Assembly (NCBI GenBank): GCA_036272935.1
Contig: DATAXP010000140.1
Location: 1-51,041 of the forward strand
Direction of reading: 5' to 3'
DNA length: 51,041 nt
Origin: DATAXP01 sp036272935
GTDB taxonomy: Bacteria; Planctomycetota; Planctomycetia; Pirellulales; PNKZ01
The notes below the pieces were generated by a model, which had not been told where the DNA came from, searched no databases, and worked only from the letters and a program-made list of their open reading frames with translations. Shown one piece after another: positions 31,574-40,767 of the stretch (position 1 is the stretch's first letter; each line of letters opens with the position of its first letter). The position numbers and the translations under genes are program-made.

Positions 31574-33685
31574 GTGTACGAGCAACTCGTGCGGCGACCT
31601 CTTTATTTAATTGTCGTGCTCGCCGCGGCCGCCTGGCTGGGTGCCGGCTGCGCGTCGCCGCTGGGTTGGCGCGAGAACCGGTCCAGTACCAGTCGGCGAG
31701 CGAATCCGATGCGCCCCGGCGATGCGGCCGCGCCGCCTGCGTCGGCTCCGGCAAATGAACAACCCGTCGAACAAGCCGACGCGCAGGAGATCGCGGCGCG
31801 CGAGGCCGATGCTCAGCACACGTTGCAAGTGGCTTTCGATGCAACGGCGCCAGCAACGCCGGCGTCGCCAAATATCGTGACGATTGGCGAGCCGGCTCCG
31901 TCGAGCCGCGCAGCGCGCGTGCAGTTCAGCGATGACGAGTCGCAGGACGGCGAGGCGATGTCGGACGGCGACGGTGACGGCACGACCGACGAGCCTGAAA
32001 CCGAACAGGATTATCTGAAAATCATCGATCCTGAGGCCGAGCAGTTACCGGCACCGCCGGGAGCCAGCGCGGGCGCGCCACCTGCGCCGGCCGGTGCGTT
32101 GGCCGGTCCACCGGCTCCCGACGACATCGGCTTGCAACCGGGACCGGCACTGCCGATCGGCAACAACACGCCCGTTACACTGCATCTGGATAACGTCGAC
32201 GTGCGCAAAGTGCTCGAAATGCTCAGCCGCGATCATGCGGTGAACATGTTGGTGTCGCCGAACGTTGCCGGCTCGGTGACGGCCGATTTGTCCGGCCTGA
32301 CGATCGAGCAAACGATCGATGCGATCCTGCGATCGTGCAGTCTGGCAGCGCGCAACGAGAACGGCGTGCTGCACATCTGCACGCCCGAAGAACTGCGGGC
32401 CTGGAAGCTCGCCAACGGCAGAGGTGAGCCGCTGGGGATGCGCATCTACAAGCTCAACTACACGCGCAGCACCGATCTGCTAAAAATCCTCAAGCCGTTT
32501 CTCAGCCCGCAGGGGCAAATCACCGCGTCGCCTGCCGCCCAGGTCGGCATCCGGCCGATCAATCCGATCAGCGGCCAGGCCGCGAGCTCCGGCGGCGGAA
32601 GCAGTTCGAGTGGCGGTGGTGGTGGTGGTGGAAGTGGCGGCGGCGGCGGTGGTGGTGGAAGCAGCGGATCGAGCCAACAATCGCTCTCCGGCGGCGACTC
32701 GTACGCCATCCAAGAAGCGCTGCTGATCGAGGATCGCGAATCGATCCTCGTGAAGATCGATAAGATCGTCGCCGAGCTGGATGCCCAGCCGCAGCAGGTG
32801 CTGATCGAGGCGGTTATCTTGTTTGTCACGCGCACCGACGGCACGTCGATCGGTTTCAATTACGGCATTCTCGACACCACGGGCAACGTGCTGGGCGTGG
32901 TGGGCAACGGTGCGGCAATCAACGCCGCCACGGGCTTCTTGCCCTCCGCCGCAGTCACCGCGGCGGGCTTGCTGCAAACGCCTGCCTCGAGCAGCAGCAG
33001 CGGAGGATCGAGCAGCAGCTCGTCGGGCGGCACCGGCTTCGCCGGCAACACGCAAGGGCTCAACATCGGCAACACGAACAGCAACGTCACCAGCTTCATT
33101 TCGTTCCTCGAAACCATGGGGAAAGTCGAGGTCCTGGCGACGCCGCGCCTGCTGGTCATCAACAAGCAGCTTGCCGAACTGCAGCTTGGTGATCGGCTGG
33201 GTTACAGCACGTTCAGCCAAAGCCTGGTCAGCACCACGCAGCAGATCAGCTTCATGAACGTCGGCACGCTGCTGCGCGTGAGGCCGTTCATCGCCAACGA
33301 CGGCATCGTACGCATGGAAGTGCATCCGGAGCGTAGCACCGGCTCGATCGTCAACGGCATTCCGCAGGCCAGCACCTCGGAAGTCACCACGAACGTGATG
33401 GTCCCCGACGGCGCGACGTTGATCATCGGCGGCCTGATCGACAAGCAGACCGAAGTCGATCAGAACGGCATCCCGATTCTGGGCACGTTGCCGTACGTCG
33501 GTGTGCTGTTCCGCCAGCGTAACACCAACATCGTGAAGAAGGAGTTGGTGGTGCTGCTGACGACACGCATCTGGAACCCGGTCGGGAACTGCCCGATCTC
33601 GTACGACGACGGCTTCCCGTCGCCCGACGGCAAGACCGCCACCGATCCGCGCAAGATGCCGACCTGGAAACAAGGCCGGTTCTAG
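31574..33685 (+). CDS. Type II secretion / type IV pilus secretin (GspD/PilQ-like), lipoprotein
   Basis: A 703-residue outer-membrane secretin if started at GTG 31574; an upstream in-frame start at 31379 would place about 65 unrelated residues before the lipoprotein signal. The lipobox is AAWLGAGC with Cys26. Residues 30-190 are a low-complexity linker. The N-domain TPVTLHLDNVDVRKVLEML near 200 is the STN/secretin-N type. A Gly/Ser tract near 340-370 precedes a second N-domain (QQVLIEAVILFV). The beta-barrel domain has VEVLATPRLLVINKQLAEL near 520 and the signature VMVPDGATLIIGGLIDKQT near 610, ending KKELVVLLTTRIW. It forms the outer-membrane pore for the pseudopilus machinery encoded downstream. 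Confidence 0.85.
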   Translation: MYEQLVRRPLYLIVVLAAAAWLGAGCASPLGWRENRSSTSRRANPMRPGDAAAPPASAPANEQPVEQADAQEIAAREADAQHTLQVAFDATAPATPASPNIVTIGEPAPSSRAARVQFSDDESQDGEAMSDGDGDGTTDEPETEQDYLKIIDPEAEQLPAPPGASAGAPPAPAGALAGPPAPDDIGLQPGPALPIGNNTPVTLHLDNVDVRKVLEMLSRDHAVNMLVSPNVAGSVTADLSGLTIEQTIDAILRSCSLAARNENGVLHICTPEELRAWKLANGRGEPLGMRIYKLNYTRSTDLLKILKPFLSPQGQITASPAAQVGIRPINPISGQAASSGGGSSSSGGGGGGGSGGGGGGGGSSGSSQQSLSGGDSYAIQEALLIEDRESILVKIDKIVAELDAQPQQVLIEAVILFVTRTDGTSIGFNYGILDTTGNVLGVVGNGAAINAATGFLPSAAVTAAGLLQTPASSSSSGGSSSSSSGGTGFAGNTQGLNIGNTNSNVTSFISFLETMGKVEVLATPRLLVINKQLAELQLGDRLGYSTFSQSLVSTTQQISFMNVGTLLRVRPFIANDGIVRMEVHPERSTGSIVNGIPQASTSEVTTNVMVPDGATLIIGGLIDKQTEVDQNGIPILGTLPYVGVLFRQRNTNIVKKELVVLLTTRIWNPVGNCPISYDDGFPSPDGKTATDPRKMPTWKQGRF

Positions 33686-34089
33686 AACCGGGTTTCACGA
33701 CCGGACCAGCGGACTCTTTGTGCGCATTCCCTTGGCGCGACCCTGCCTCCCCGCGCCAACCGACCTTCGTAACAGCTGCGCCGATCGTGCCACGCTGCGG
33801 GGCGAAATCGAGCGGGCACTGTTGCAAAAATTGCACGTTTTCGTCCGCTGCGAGCACGCGCGGCGCATTGCTCGGAAAAACGCGACGAACGGGGTAGGGA
33901 AAATTGACAATCTGCTCCAACGACCTAGTTAGTTAATGGGAGTTCGCGGGGAGATTGCAGCGGCACATCGCCGTGTCGCACTCAACCGATCCAAAAATGC
34001 GCCGGCCGGAATTTGCGCGGCATCGTGCCGCCGATGGCAGGCGTCAAGCGTTCACTGCCGCGCGAAAACTGCGGCGAAAGGAGAGCACT
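33686..34089. other. Intergenic region with pilin leader
   Basis: No gene is seen. It carries a promoter-like pair at 33905-33932 and the ribosome-binding site for the pseudopilin gene at its right end. Confidence 0.45.
33905..33932 (+). promoter_or_regulatory. Possible sigma-70-type promoter for the major pseudopilin
   Basis: TTGACA (33905-33910) is followed after 16 bases by TAGTTA (33927-33932) and then GTTAAT. This is the best -35/-10 pair seen in the gap and would give a leader of roughly 150 bases before GTG 34090. Confidence 0.35.
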
Positions 34090-34554
34090 GTGCATCGTCG
34101 TTCGTCTAAGTTCACGCGTGGCGGGTTCACGCTCGTTGAGTTGGCCGTCGTCATCGTGATCATCGGCGTGTTGGCTTCGTTCGGCGTTCCGCGCTTCTTG
34201 AAGAGCGTCGAGCGTTCGAAGGCTGCTGAAGCGTTCAACTACCTGGCTGCGGTTCGCGATTCGCAAGAGCGGTATCAGTCGCAGAACGGCACCTATGCCA
34301 ATGCGATCACCCTGTTGGACATCAGCTTCCCGGCCCCGACCTACTTCACCGTCGCCGACCCGGTTGCGGGAACCAGCGGCACGCTGGAGAGCTCGTGGTC
34401 GTCGACTCTGACTCGCGCTGGCGCTTCGTCGGGTTACGGTGCCTACACCGTGGTGTTCACCGAATCGGGTTTCGACACCACCAACAGCACCATCCCCAGC
34501 GACATCAATCCGAGCAGCACCAGCTCGAGCGGATCGAGTGGCTCGGGCAGCTAA
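34090..34554 (+). CDS. Major pseudopilin / type IV pilin-like (GspG-like) protein
   Basis: A 154-residue prepilin. GTG 34090 is chosen because AAAGGAG sits seven bases upstream and the leader is then short and basic, MHRRSSKFTRGG. Prepilin peptidase should cut at G|FTLVELAVVIVIIGVLASFG, with Glu at +5. The body contains a type II pseudopilin-like region (EAFNYLAAVRDSQERYQSQN) and ends in a Ser/Gly tail. It has its own promoter-like pair and a strong terminator, so it is probably expressed at higher level than the machinery genes, as expected for a main pilin. Confidence 0.88.
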   Translation: MHRRSSKFTRGGFTLVELAVVIVIIGVLASFGVPRFLKSVERSKAAEAFNYLAAVRDSQERYQSQNGTYANAITLLDISFPAPTYFTVADPVAGTSGTLESSWSSTLTRAGASSGYGAYTVVFTESGFDTTNSTIPSDINPSSTSSSGSSGSGS

Positions 34555-34596
34555 CGCTCGCCGGGCAGCCGTCGAACTGTTGAGTCAAACATAGTA

Positions 34597-34632
34597 AGGG
34601 CGGCTGAAGCATTCTTCAGCCGCCCTTTTTTT
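34597..34632 (+). terminator. Intrinsic terminator of the pseudopilin gene
   Basis: A 13-pair stem, AGGGCGGCTGAAG with CTTCAGCCGCCCT, has a four-base loop (CATT) and runs into seven T residues. It starts 42 bases after the pilin stop. Confidence 0.95.
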
Positions 34633-34716
34633 AATCGTGAACAACGAGATCGTCATGCTGCGGATCTCCGCCGGGCCAAACGGCCTCGTAGATCCACAAG
34701 TTGATGGAGCCGACGT

Positions 34717-36231
34717 TTGAAAGCGCTGCTGGCGAAATTCATGCCCTACAAGGGCATCGGCTTGTATATCGGCGAACGAGAGATCGCCGTGAGCAAGGTC
34801 GCGCGCACGCCACTGGGCAACGTCGAACTCGAAAGCCACAGCCAAAGCTACGAACCCGAACAGTTTGCCGACGTCGTCGGCGAACTGCTCGCCAAGGTCG
34901 AGGCAGGGGGCAAGCATCCGTATCCGGTGGCGGTGGGCATCCCGGCGCGGCGCGTGTTCTATTCCACGCGCCCGCTGCCGACCGGCAAGGAAAGCGGTTC
35001 GGCCGAGAGCGTGCTGCGCGAAGTGATGCAATCGCCGAACGTCTGCATCGACGAGCTGGCGGTGCAGGTCGTGAAAGGACGGTATGCCAAGCGCAGCCTG
35101 GCTAGCGTCGCCTCGTGCCGCCGCGATTACCTGCTCGACCTGCTCGAAGTCCTGCAGCAGGCCGGCGTGCAGCCGTTCCGCACCGAGCCGGCGCCGCTGG
35201 CCCTGCTGCGCTCGGCCAACGACAAACGTCGCATTCGCAAATCGCGGCCCGCGCTGCGCCTGTTTCTAGGCGACGGCGAGGCGCTGGCGGTTGCCGTTGC
35301 CGGGCCGGTGTGCGTGTTCTGGAAATCGTTCAAGCTGGTCGCCGGCAACGAGCAGGCGGCATTGCGGGCGGCGATCCGCTCGTGCCAGACGCTCATCGGC
35401 CGCTTCGGCATCGACGCCCCGCTCGACGTCGCGCTGGTGCACGGCCGCGAGGATCTGCGCGAAGTGCTCACCGGCGAAGCCTTCAGCAAGCAAGTCGGAG
35501 TGCCGGTGGTGTGGTGTAGTGAGCCGGGGCTGACGGGTTCATCGGCGGCGTACGGTCTGGCGTTGGGTTGCGTGCAGGAACAACCCGGCGACGCGATCAA
35601 CCTCACGCAGTCGATGACACCGCAGCCGACCATCTGGCAGATTTTTCCTTGGAGTGAAGTCTCGGTGCAGGTGGCGCTGGTGCTGTGCATGGCGCTGTTC
35701 CTGTTCGGACACGCGCGGCACGTGCAGCAGGCGGTCGTGCCGGTGAATCTTGAGCTGGCCAAGCGCGCCTGGGCCGCCAACAAATCGCAGGCCGATCTGA
35801 ACAAAGAACAGCGGGAACTGCTGCAGCAGGTCGAAGCGGTCAAGAAATTCGTCTCCACGCGTGTGCGCTGGACCGAGTACACGCACGACGTCGCCGAGCG
35901 GCTGCCGGAGAAATCGACGCTGACGCTGTTTCAAGGGATGTGCGAGCTGGAAGATGGTGGCAAAAAGCCCAAGAAGCTGTTCACCGTGCGTGCCGAAGCT
36001 CCGATCGACAGCAACGGGACGATGCCCACGCAGGTCGACGATTTCCTGACCTCGCTGCGCGGCGATCCGCTGCTTAAGCGCGATTTTCCGAACGTCGAGC
36101 TGACCGACATCAAGACCACGCAACCGGCGAGGAAAGAAGAATCGGCCACGGCGATCTTCACCGTGCTGTGCGTCCCCAAGGCGACCGCCGCTCCCGCGCC
36201 GAAAGCCGCGGCTGCCGGAGGACACAAATGA
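34717..36231 (+). CDS. PilM-PilN fusion, GspL-like assembly protein
   Basis: A 504-residue protein starting at TTG 34717 with GGAG about seven bases ahead; the nearby ATG 34703 is out of frame. Residues 1-290 are PilM-like, an actin-fold cytoplasmic domain (GIGLYIGEREIAVSKVAR, then YPVAVGIPARRVFYSTRPL). A single transmembrane helix follows near 315-333 (QVALVLCMALFLFG). A coiled coil (NKEQRELLQQVEAVKKF) leads to a PilN-like ferredoxin-fold periplasmic domain to the end. PilM and PilN are separate in most type IV pilus systems, whereas this fused form equals GspL of type II secretion. It links the ATPase to the inner-membrane ring. The stop overlaps the next start (ATGA at 36228). Confidence 0.8.
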   Translation: MKALLAKFMPYKGIGLYIGEREIAVSKVARTPLGNVELESHSQSYEPEQFADVVGELLAKVEAGGKHPYPVAVGIPARRVFYSTRPLPTGKESGSAESVLREVMQSPNVCIDELAVQVVKGRYAKRSLASVASCRRDYLLDLLEVLQQAGVQPFRTEPAPLALLRSANDKRRIRKSRPALRLFLGDGEALAVAVAGPVCVFWKSFKLVAGNEQAALRAAIRSCQTLIGRFGIDAPLDVALVHGREDLREVLTGEAFSKQVGVPVVWCSEPGLTGSSAAYGLALGCVQEQPGDAINLTQSMTPQPTIWQIFPWSEVSVQVALVLCMALFLFGHARHVQQAVVPVNLELAKRAWAANKSQADLNKEQRELLQQVEAVKKFVSTRVRWTEYTHDVAERLPEKSTLTLFQGMCELEDGGKKPKKLFTVRAEAPIDSNGTMPTQVDDFLTSLRGDPLLKRDFPNVELTDIKTTQPARKEESATAIFTVLCVPKATAAPAPKAAAAGGHK

Positions 36232-36782
36232 CCAACACGGCACGGGGGCGCCGCTCCGCCGACGGCGACAAGGAAAAGAAGCATCCGCTCGCGAGTCTGA
36301 GCAACCCTACGCATTTGCGTGTGTTTTTGACCGCCACGGTCCTGGCCGTCGCGTATCTCGGGTTCTACAGTCCGCTCAGCAGCCAGTTCGACCGTAGCCG
36401 CCAGGAGTTCGACGCCCAGTTGCGCCGGTTCGTGGTCATCAGCGACATCGAGCGGCTGCGCGAACAATACAAGCTGTTCAAAGGACGATTGTCGCCGAAG
36501 CCTGATGCCAACGAATGGGTGCATTACCTGCTCGACGGCGTGCGGCAGTATCCGCTCAAGGTGTCGATGCTCGACCCCGACAAGGTGCGCGACGTCGGCC
36601 CGTACAAGGCAGTCGTGCTGCGCGTCGACCTCGAGGGTTCGTTGGCCGACATCCACAAGTTCATCAACTGGCTCGAAACCAACGAACGGCTGATCCGCAT
36701 CGATGCGTTGAGTATCCAGCCGATTCGCAACAAGAACGGTGCCCTGATGGCGAGCTTCACGATCGTGGGCATGATGGGCTGA
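36228..36782 (+). CDS. PilO/GspM-like inner-membrane assembly protein
   Basis: A 184-residue bitopic protein. After a charged cytoplasmic stub, one transmembrane helix FLTATVLAVAYLGFYSPL lies near 35-52. A coiled coil RSRQEFDAQLRRFVVISDIE follows, then a small alpha/beta domain ending with FINWLETNERLIRIDALSIQ, which is characteristic of PilO. It pairs with the PilN-like half of the upstream protein in the periplasm. ATG 36228 overlaps the upstream stop, so it is translationally coupled. Confidence 0.78.
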   Translation: MTNTARGRRSADGDKEKKHPLASLSNPTHLRVFLTATVLAVAYLGFYSPLSSQFDRSRQEFDAQLRRFVVISDIERLREQYKLFKGRLSPKPDANEWVHYLLDGVRQYPLKVSMLDPDKVRDVGPYKAVVLRVDLEGSLADIHKFINWLETNERLIRIDALSIQPIRNKNGALMASFTIVGMMG

Positions 36783-36820
36783 AGACTGGATCAGCTGCAA
36801 GCTGCGGCGAGGAAACAATA

Positions 36821-37435
36821 ATGCCAAAGAGACTGACGAAGCTGGCGCCGATCGGCACGGTCGCGGCGACGATGGGCTACTTCTGCTGGACGCACCTCGA
36901 CGATACGTCGGCTCGGCCGCCGCTGAAGGCTGCGGCAGCCGCGGCCGACGCGCTGACCGCTGCCGCGTTGTCGCCTCGCGCGTCGGCGCCGATCGATCGC
37001 GACCCGTTTGCCCCACCGGTGACCGAGGTTGCCACGCCCGAATCGCGGGGCCACGAGACTTCGCCGGGCCACGAAACATCGCCCGATGCCGTCGGCCCCG
37101 TGGAAGTAGTCGTTGATCCTTCGGCTCGTCTGCGCGACGCGATCCGCTCCGGTGAATTTGTCCTGAGCGGCGCTTACGTGTTCGGCAACACGCGCCGCGC
37201 GGTGATCAACGGCAGCGTCTACACGCAGGGGCAGGAGCTTACGGTCGGCGAGCCGCCGGTGATTCTCGGCATCGTCAAGCACATCGACGCCGACGGCGTT
37301 GAGATCGGGCTGGGGCACGATTCGATCGCACTTGTGTTTCCGCCGCTCGATCCGTCGTTCGATGCCTCGGCACCAGCCAAGTCGTTAGTCGCCAAGACCG
37401 CGAAGCCTGCCGAGCGTCCAGAGCCCAAGAAATAG
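36821..37435 (+). CDS. PilP/GspC-like periplasmic connector protein
   Basis: A 204-residue protein starting at ATG 36821 with GAGGA about eight bases ahead. A short hydrophobic N-terminus (LAPIGTVAATMGYFCW) could be an anchor. A disordered linker contains a repeated GHETSP unit. The core VLSGAYVFGNTRRAVINGSV then YTQGQELTVGE resembles the homology region of GspC/PilP, a small beta-barrel that touches the secretin N-domains. The linker and core fit a connector from inner to outer membrane. Family assignment is from pattern and position. Confidence 0.65.
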   Translation: MPKRLTKLAPIGTVAATMGYFCWTHLDDTSARPPLKAAAAAADALTAAALSPRASAPIDRDPFAPPVTEVATPESRGHETSPGHETSPDAVGPVEVVVDPSARLRDAIRSGEFVLSGAYVFGNTRRAVINGSVYTQGQELTVGEPPVILGIVKHIDADGVEIGLGHDSIALVFPPLDPSFDASAPAKSLVAKTAKPAERPEPKK

Positions 37436-37440
37436 CAACC

Positions 37441-39219
37441 ATGACCACTGCCCAAGCCATTCAGGACGCGCTGCCGACGGTCGTGCAGTTGCTCTTCGAC
37501 AAGGAACTGCTCAAGCCCGAGCAATGGGACGAGCTGGCCCAAGTGCCGCGCGGCGAAGGGAACACCATCGAAGGGTTGTTGGTCGAACGGGGATTGGCCA
37601 CCGAGCGGCAGATCGCGGAAGTCTACGCCGAGTATCTCGGCGTGCCGGTTTACGAGCTACCGGAAGACGTGTCGACGATCGATCGCAGCCTCGCCAAGCA
37701 GTTGCCGGAAAAAATCTGCCGCGAGCAATTCATCGTTCCGATCGGCGCGGCAGACAAGTCGATCGAAGTAGCGATCATCAACCCCGACGGGCTGATGGTG
37801 GTCGACGAGATCGAGTTCCTCACCGATCTTAACGTCCGCCCGCTGGTGACGTCGCGCGCAGCCTGGGAGACGCTGTGCGATGCATACTTCCCCGAGAGCG
37901 CCGCCGCCAAGGCGAAAAAAGATGCCGCCGCAGCCGCCGCCGCCCAGGCCAAGCAAGCCGCGAAGAAAAGCCGCCCAGGCAGCGAAGCCGACGGCGACGC
38001 CGACGACGGCGACAATGACGAAACGATCCTGAACCTCAACCAGCCGCTGCCGGCTGGTCCCGAGGCACGCGTGATTCAAATCGTCAACGAGATTCTCGAC
38101 ACCGCGTTGAAGCGCCGGGCCAGCGACATCCACATCGAACCGTTCGAGGAGCGCTGCCGCGTCCGTATTCGCGTTGACGGCGTGCTGCACGAGCTGACCC
38201 CGCCGCCGCTGGCGCTGTATCTGCCGGTGATTTCGCGTTTCAAAATCCTGGCGAAGATGGACATCGCCGAGAAGCGCGTGCCGCAGGATGGTGCCATCGG
38301 TCTGCGCACCGACGACAAGCGCGTCGACCTGCGCGTAAGCACCGTGCCGGCGGTGTGGGGCGAGAAGATCGTCATGCGTATTCTCGACAAGGGGGCGATC
38401 CCCGTTCAGCTCACCGGGCTGGGCTTCGACGAGCGGCAATCGAAGGACCTGATGGAATCGCTCGACAGTCCGCACGGCCTGATGCTCGTCACCGGTCCCA
38501 CGGGAAGCGGCAAAAGCACCACGCTCTACGCCTGCCTGAACTACCGCAACCATCCGGACGAGAACATCTGCACGGTCGAAGACCCGGTGGAATACAAGTT
38601 CGATGGCATGAACCAGATTCAGGTGAAGCCGCAAGTGGGGCTGACGTTTTCCAGCGTGCTCCGCGCGTTTCTGCGGCAAGACCCCGACGTGATCATGGTC
38701 GGCGAGGTGCGCGACCAGGAGACGGCGCAGATTTGTCTGCGTGCCGCGCTCACCGGCCACTTCGTGCTCTCGACCATCCACACCAACGACTCGCTAGCGT
38801 CGGTGAGCCGCTTGCAAGACATGGGGATCGAAGCGTTCCTATTGGCGGCGACGATGCGCGTGCTCGAAGCCCAGCGCCTCATCCGCCGCATCTGCAAGGG
38901 GTGCAAGCAACCGTACTCCTGCGATACCGAAACCGCCCGCAGCTACGGTTTCGAAGTGGGGCAGGAGCTGTTCCGCGGCAAAGGCTGCGACGTCTGCGGA
39001 GGCACCGGCTACAAGGGCCGCGTCGGCGTGTTCGAGGTAGTGCGGATCACGAGCACGATCAGCGAATTGATCCAGAAGCGCACCCCACTGCCCGAGCTGC
39101 GCGAAGCGGCCCGCGGCGAAGGAATGAAAATGCTCGCGGACGCCGCGATCGACAAAGTTCGCGATGGAACCACGACGCTCGAAGAAGCGGTGACGATTGC
39201 CATGAAAGGGCACGACTGA
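37441..39219 (+). CDS. Type II secretion/type IV pilus assembly ATPase (GspE/PilB-like)
   Basis: A 592-residue hexameric ATPase. An MshEN-type N-domain runs to about 145, followed by an Ala/Lys-rich linker near 155-185. The motor carries ASDIHIEPFEERCRVRIRVD near 225, Walker A GPTGSGKSTTLYA near 352, the Asp box DPVEYKFDGMNQIQ, Walker B DPDVIMVGEVRDQETA near 415 and His box LTGHFVLSTIHTND. A zinc-binding loop is present: CKGCKQPYSC near 486 and CDVCGGTGYKGR near 517. It powers pseudopilus growth. No PilT-like retraction ATPase is near, which fits a secretion rather than twitching role. Its stop overlaps the next start. Confidence 0.93.
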   Translation: MTTAQAIQDALPTVVQLLFDKELLKPEQWDELAQVPRGEGNTIEGLLVERGLATERQIAEVYAEYLGVPVYELPEDVSTIDRSLAKQLPEKICREQFIVPIGAADKSIEVAIINPDGLMVVDEIEFLTDLNVRPLVTSRAAWETLCDAYFPESAAAKAKKDAAAAAAAQAKQAAKKSRPGSEADGDADDGDNDETILNLNQPLPAGPEARVIQIVNEILDTALKRRASDIHIEPFEERCRVRIRVDGVLHELTPPPLALYLPVISRFKILAKMDIAEKRVPQDGAIGLRTDDKRVDLRVSTVPAVWGEKIVMRILDKGAIPVQLTGLGFDERQSKDLMESLDSPHGLMLVTGPTGSGKSTTLYACLNYRNHPDENICTVEDPVEYKFDGMNQIQVKPQVGLTFSSVLRAFLRQDPDVIMVGEVRDQETAQICLRAALTGHFVLSTIHTNDSLASVSRLQDMGIEAFLLAATMRVLEAQRLIRRICKGCKQPYSCDTETARSYGFEVGQELFRGKGCDVCGGTGYKGRVGVFEVVRITSTISELIQKRTPLPELREAARGEGMKMLADAAIDKVRDGTTTLEEAVTIAMKGHD

Positions 39220-39635
39220 TGATTACACCACACAGCACAACCAACGCCATACCGAGCCGCACGATCCGGCGCGACGGCACTCCCGGCGGCATGCACGTCG
39301 GCGGCGAGTCGCGCCGACGTTTCGAACGCGTGCCGTTCTTCTGCAAAGTGCAGCTCACCGCGCACGCCGAGCACCTTTCGGTCGAAGCGCACACCTGCGA
39401 CCTGAGCCTCGGCGGCGTGAAGGTTGCCGCGCCCGTCGCGCTGCCGACCGGGTCGAACGTCTCGCTTGATTTCTCGCTCGCCGACAAGGCGGGGGACAAA
39501 ACGATCGAAAACGTCGACGGCCGAGTGATGCGTTGCGACGCCGACGTCGAGGCCAACTACCTGGGTATCGAGTTCACCAGGCCGTTGAGCGCCGTCGGGA
39601 CCCCGCATCTGTTCCAGCGCCTGATGAACGCCTGA
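39219..39635 (+). CDS. PilZ-domain protein (cyclic-di-GMP binding)
   Basis: A 138-residue protein. Its ATG (39219-39221) shares one base with the ATPase stop. The cyclic-di-GMP motif is complete: RRRFERVPFF near 32-41 (RxxxR) and DLSLGGVKV near 65-73 (D/N-x-S-x-x-G). The rest is a six-strand barrel pattern. It lies between the ATPase and platform genes, so it probably lets cyclic-di-GMP control the machine, as PilZ and MshE-type inputs do elsewhere. The N-terminal 30 residues are variable and may bind the partner. Confidence 0.85.
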   Translation: MITPHSTTNAIPSRTIRRDGTPGGMHVGGESRRRFERVPFFCKVQLTAHAEHLSVEAHTCDLSLGGVKVAAPVALPTGSNVSLDFSLADKAGDKTIENVDGRVMRCDADVEANYLGIEFTRPLSAVGTPHLFQRLMNA

Positions 39636-39672
39636 ACCACTCGCACGCCAAGGCAGCAAAGGGCGGTGAAAC

Positions 39673-40767
39673 ATGGCCTTTGAAGATTGGTTCATCGAGC
39701 GGGCGCGCGTGTCGAGCAAGCCGCACAAGAAAATCAAGCTCGACGACAAGATGACGTTCTTCACCCAGCTTTCGACGCTGGTGAACTCGGGCACTCCGCT
39801 GCTGCAAGCGATCAACATCTGCGCCGAGCAGAACCAAAGCCTCAAGCTGCGCGCCGTGTTGCACGAGATCGCGACCAGCGTTTCGGCTGGCAGCACGGTC
39901 AACGCCGCGGCCGAAAAACATCCCGAGGTCTTCGAACACCACTGGATCGGCGTCATCCGCACCGGCGAGATCACCGGGCAGATGGGGACCGTGCTGTTGG
40001 AGCTGAACAAGCAGATTCGTGAATCGCGCGACACGCGGAAAAAGATCATTGGCTCGTTGATGTATCCCATGATCCTGATCGGCGTGGCGGTCGGCGCCGT
40101 CACGGTGCTGCTGTGGCTCGTGGTGCCGACGTTCGCCAAGATGTTCCAGGACATGGGAGCCGAGTTGCCGGGCATGACGCAATTCGTCCTCGATGCCTCG
40201 AACTTTATCGTGGCTTACGGCTTGTATATCGTCGGCGTGATCGTCGCGATCGGCGTCGGCATCAAGCAATATCTGAAAACCGAGCAGGGCAAGCGGCAAT
40301 TCCTGGGCGTGGGCCTGGGACTGCCGATGATCGGCGAGTTGATCGTGCAGATGGCCATGTACCGCTTTGCGTCGAACATCGCCCTGCTGCTCAAGAGCGG
40401 CATCCCGATGCTCGAAACGATGTCGGTGCTCGAAGGTGTGTTCCTGCAGAACCCGATCTACCGCGACGCACTAGGCGCGGCGCGGACGCGCGTCTCCGCC
40501 GGACGCCCGCTGGCCGCCGCGCTGGAAGAAACCGCTCTATTCACTTCGATGATCACCAACATGGTGCGCATCGGCGAGGAATCGGGGCAGTTGCACCAGG
40601 TGATGGACACGCTGGCGCCGTTCTACAAAGAAAAGATGGAGGCATTGATCGGCAAGGTCACCAAGCTGTTGGAGCCGATCATCATCGCCGGGATGGGTGT
40701 GACAATTGCCGGCCTGATGCTGTCGATCTACATGCCGATGTTCGAAATGGCGGGCAAGGTGCACTGA
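39673..40767 (+). CDS. Inner-membrane platform protein (GspF/PilC-like)
   Basis: A 364-residue protein with the duplicated GspF domain. The first half contains DDKMTFFTQLSTLVNSGTPL near 18 and GEITGQMGTVLLEL near 105. The second half contains ASNIALLLKSGIPMLETMSV near 240 and VRIGEESGQLHQVMDTLAPF near 305. Three hydrophobic segments are evident: near 130-155, 175-200 and the C-terminal IIIAGMGVTIAGLMLSIYMP. It forms the base on which pilins are assembled. The next gene begins at its stop (TGATG). Confidence 0.92.
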   Translation: MAFEDWFIERARVSSKPHKKIKLDDKMTFFTQLSTLVNSGTPLLQAINICAEQNQSLKLRAVLHEIATSVSAGSTVNAAAEKHPEVFEHHWIGVIRTGEITGQMGTVLLELNKQIRESRDTRKKIIGSLMYPMILIGVAVGAVTVLLWLVVPTFAKMFQDMGAELPGMTQFVLDASNFIVAYGLYIVGVIVAIGVGIKQYLKTEQGKRQFLGVGLGLPMIGELIVQMAMYRFASNIALLLKSGIPMLETMSVLEGVFLQNPIYRDALGAARTRVSAGRPLAAALEETALFTSMITNMVRIGEESGQLHQVMDTLAPFYKEKMEALIGKVTKLLEPIIIAGMGVTIAGLMLSIYMPMFEMAGKVH

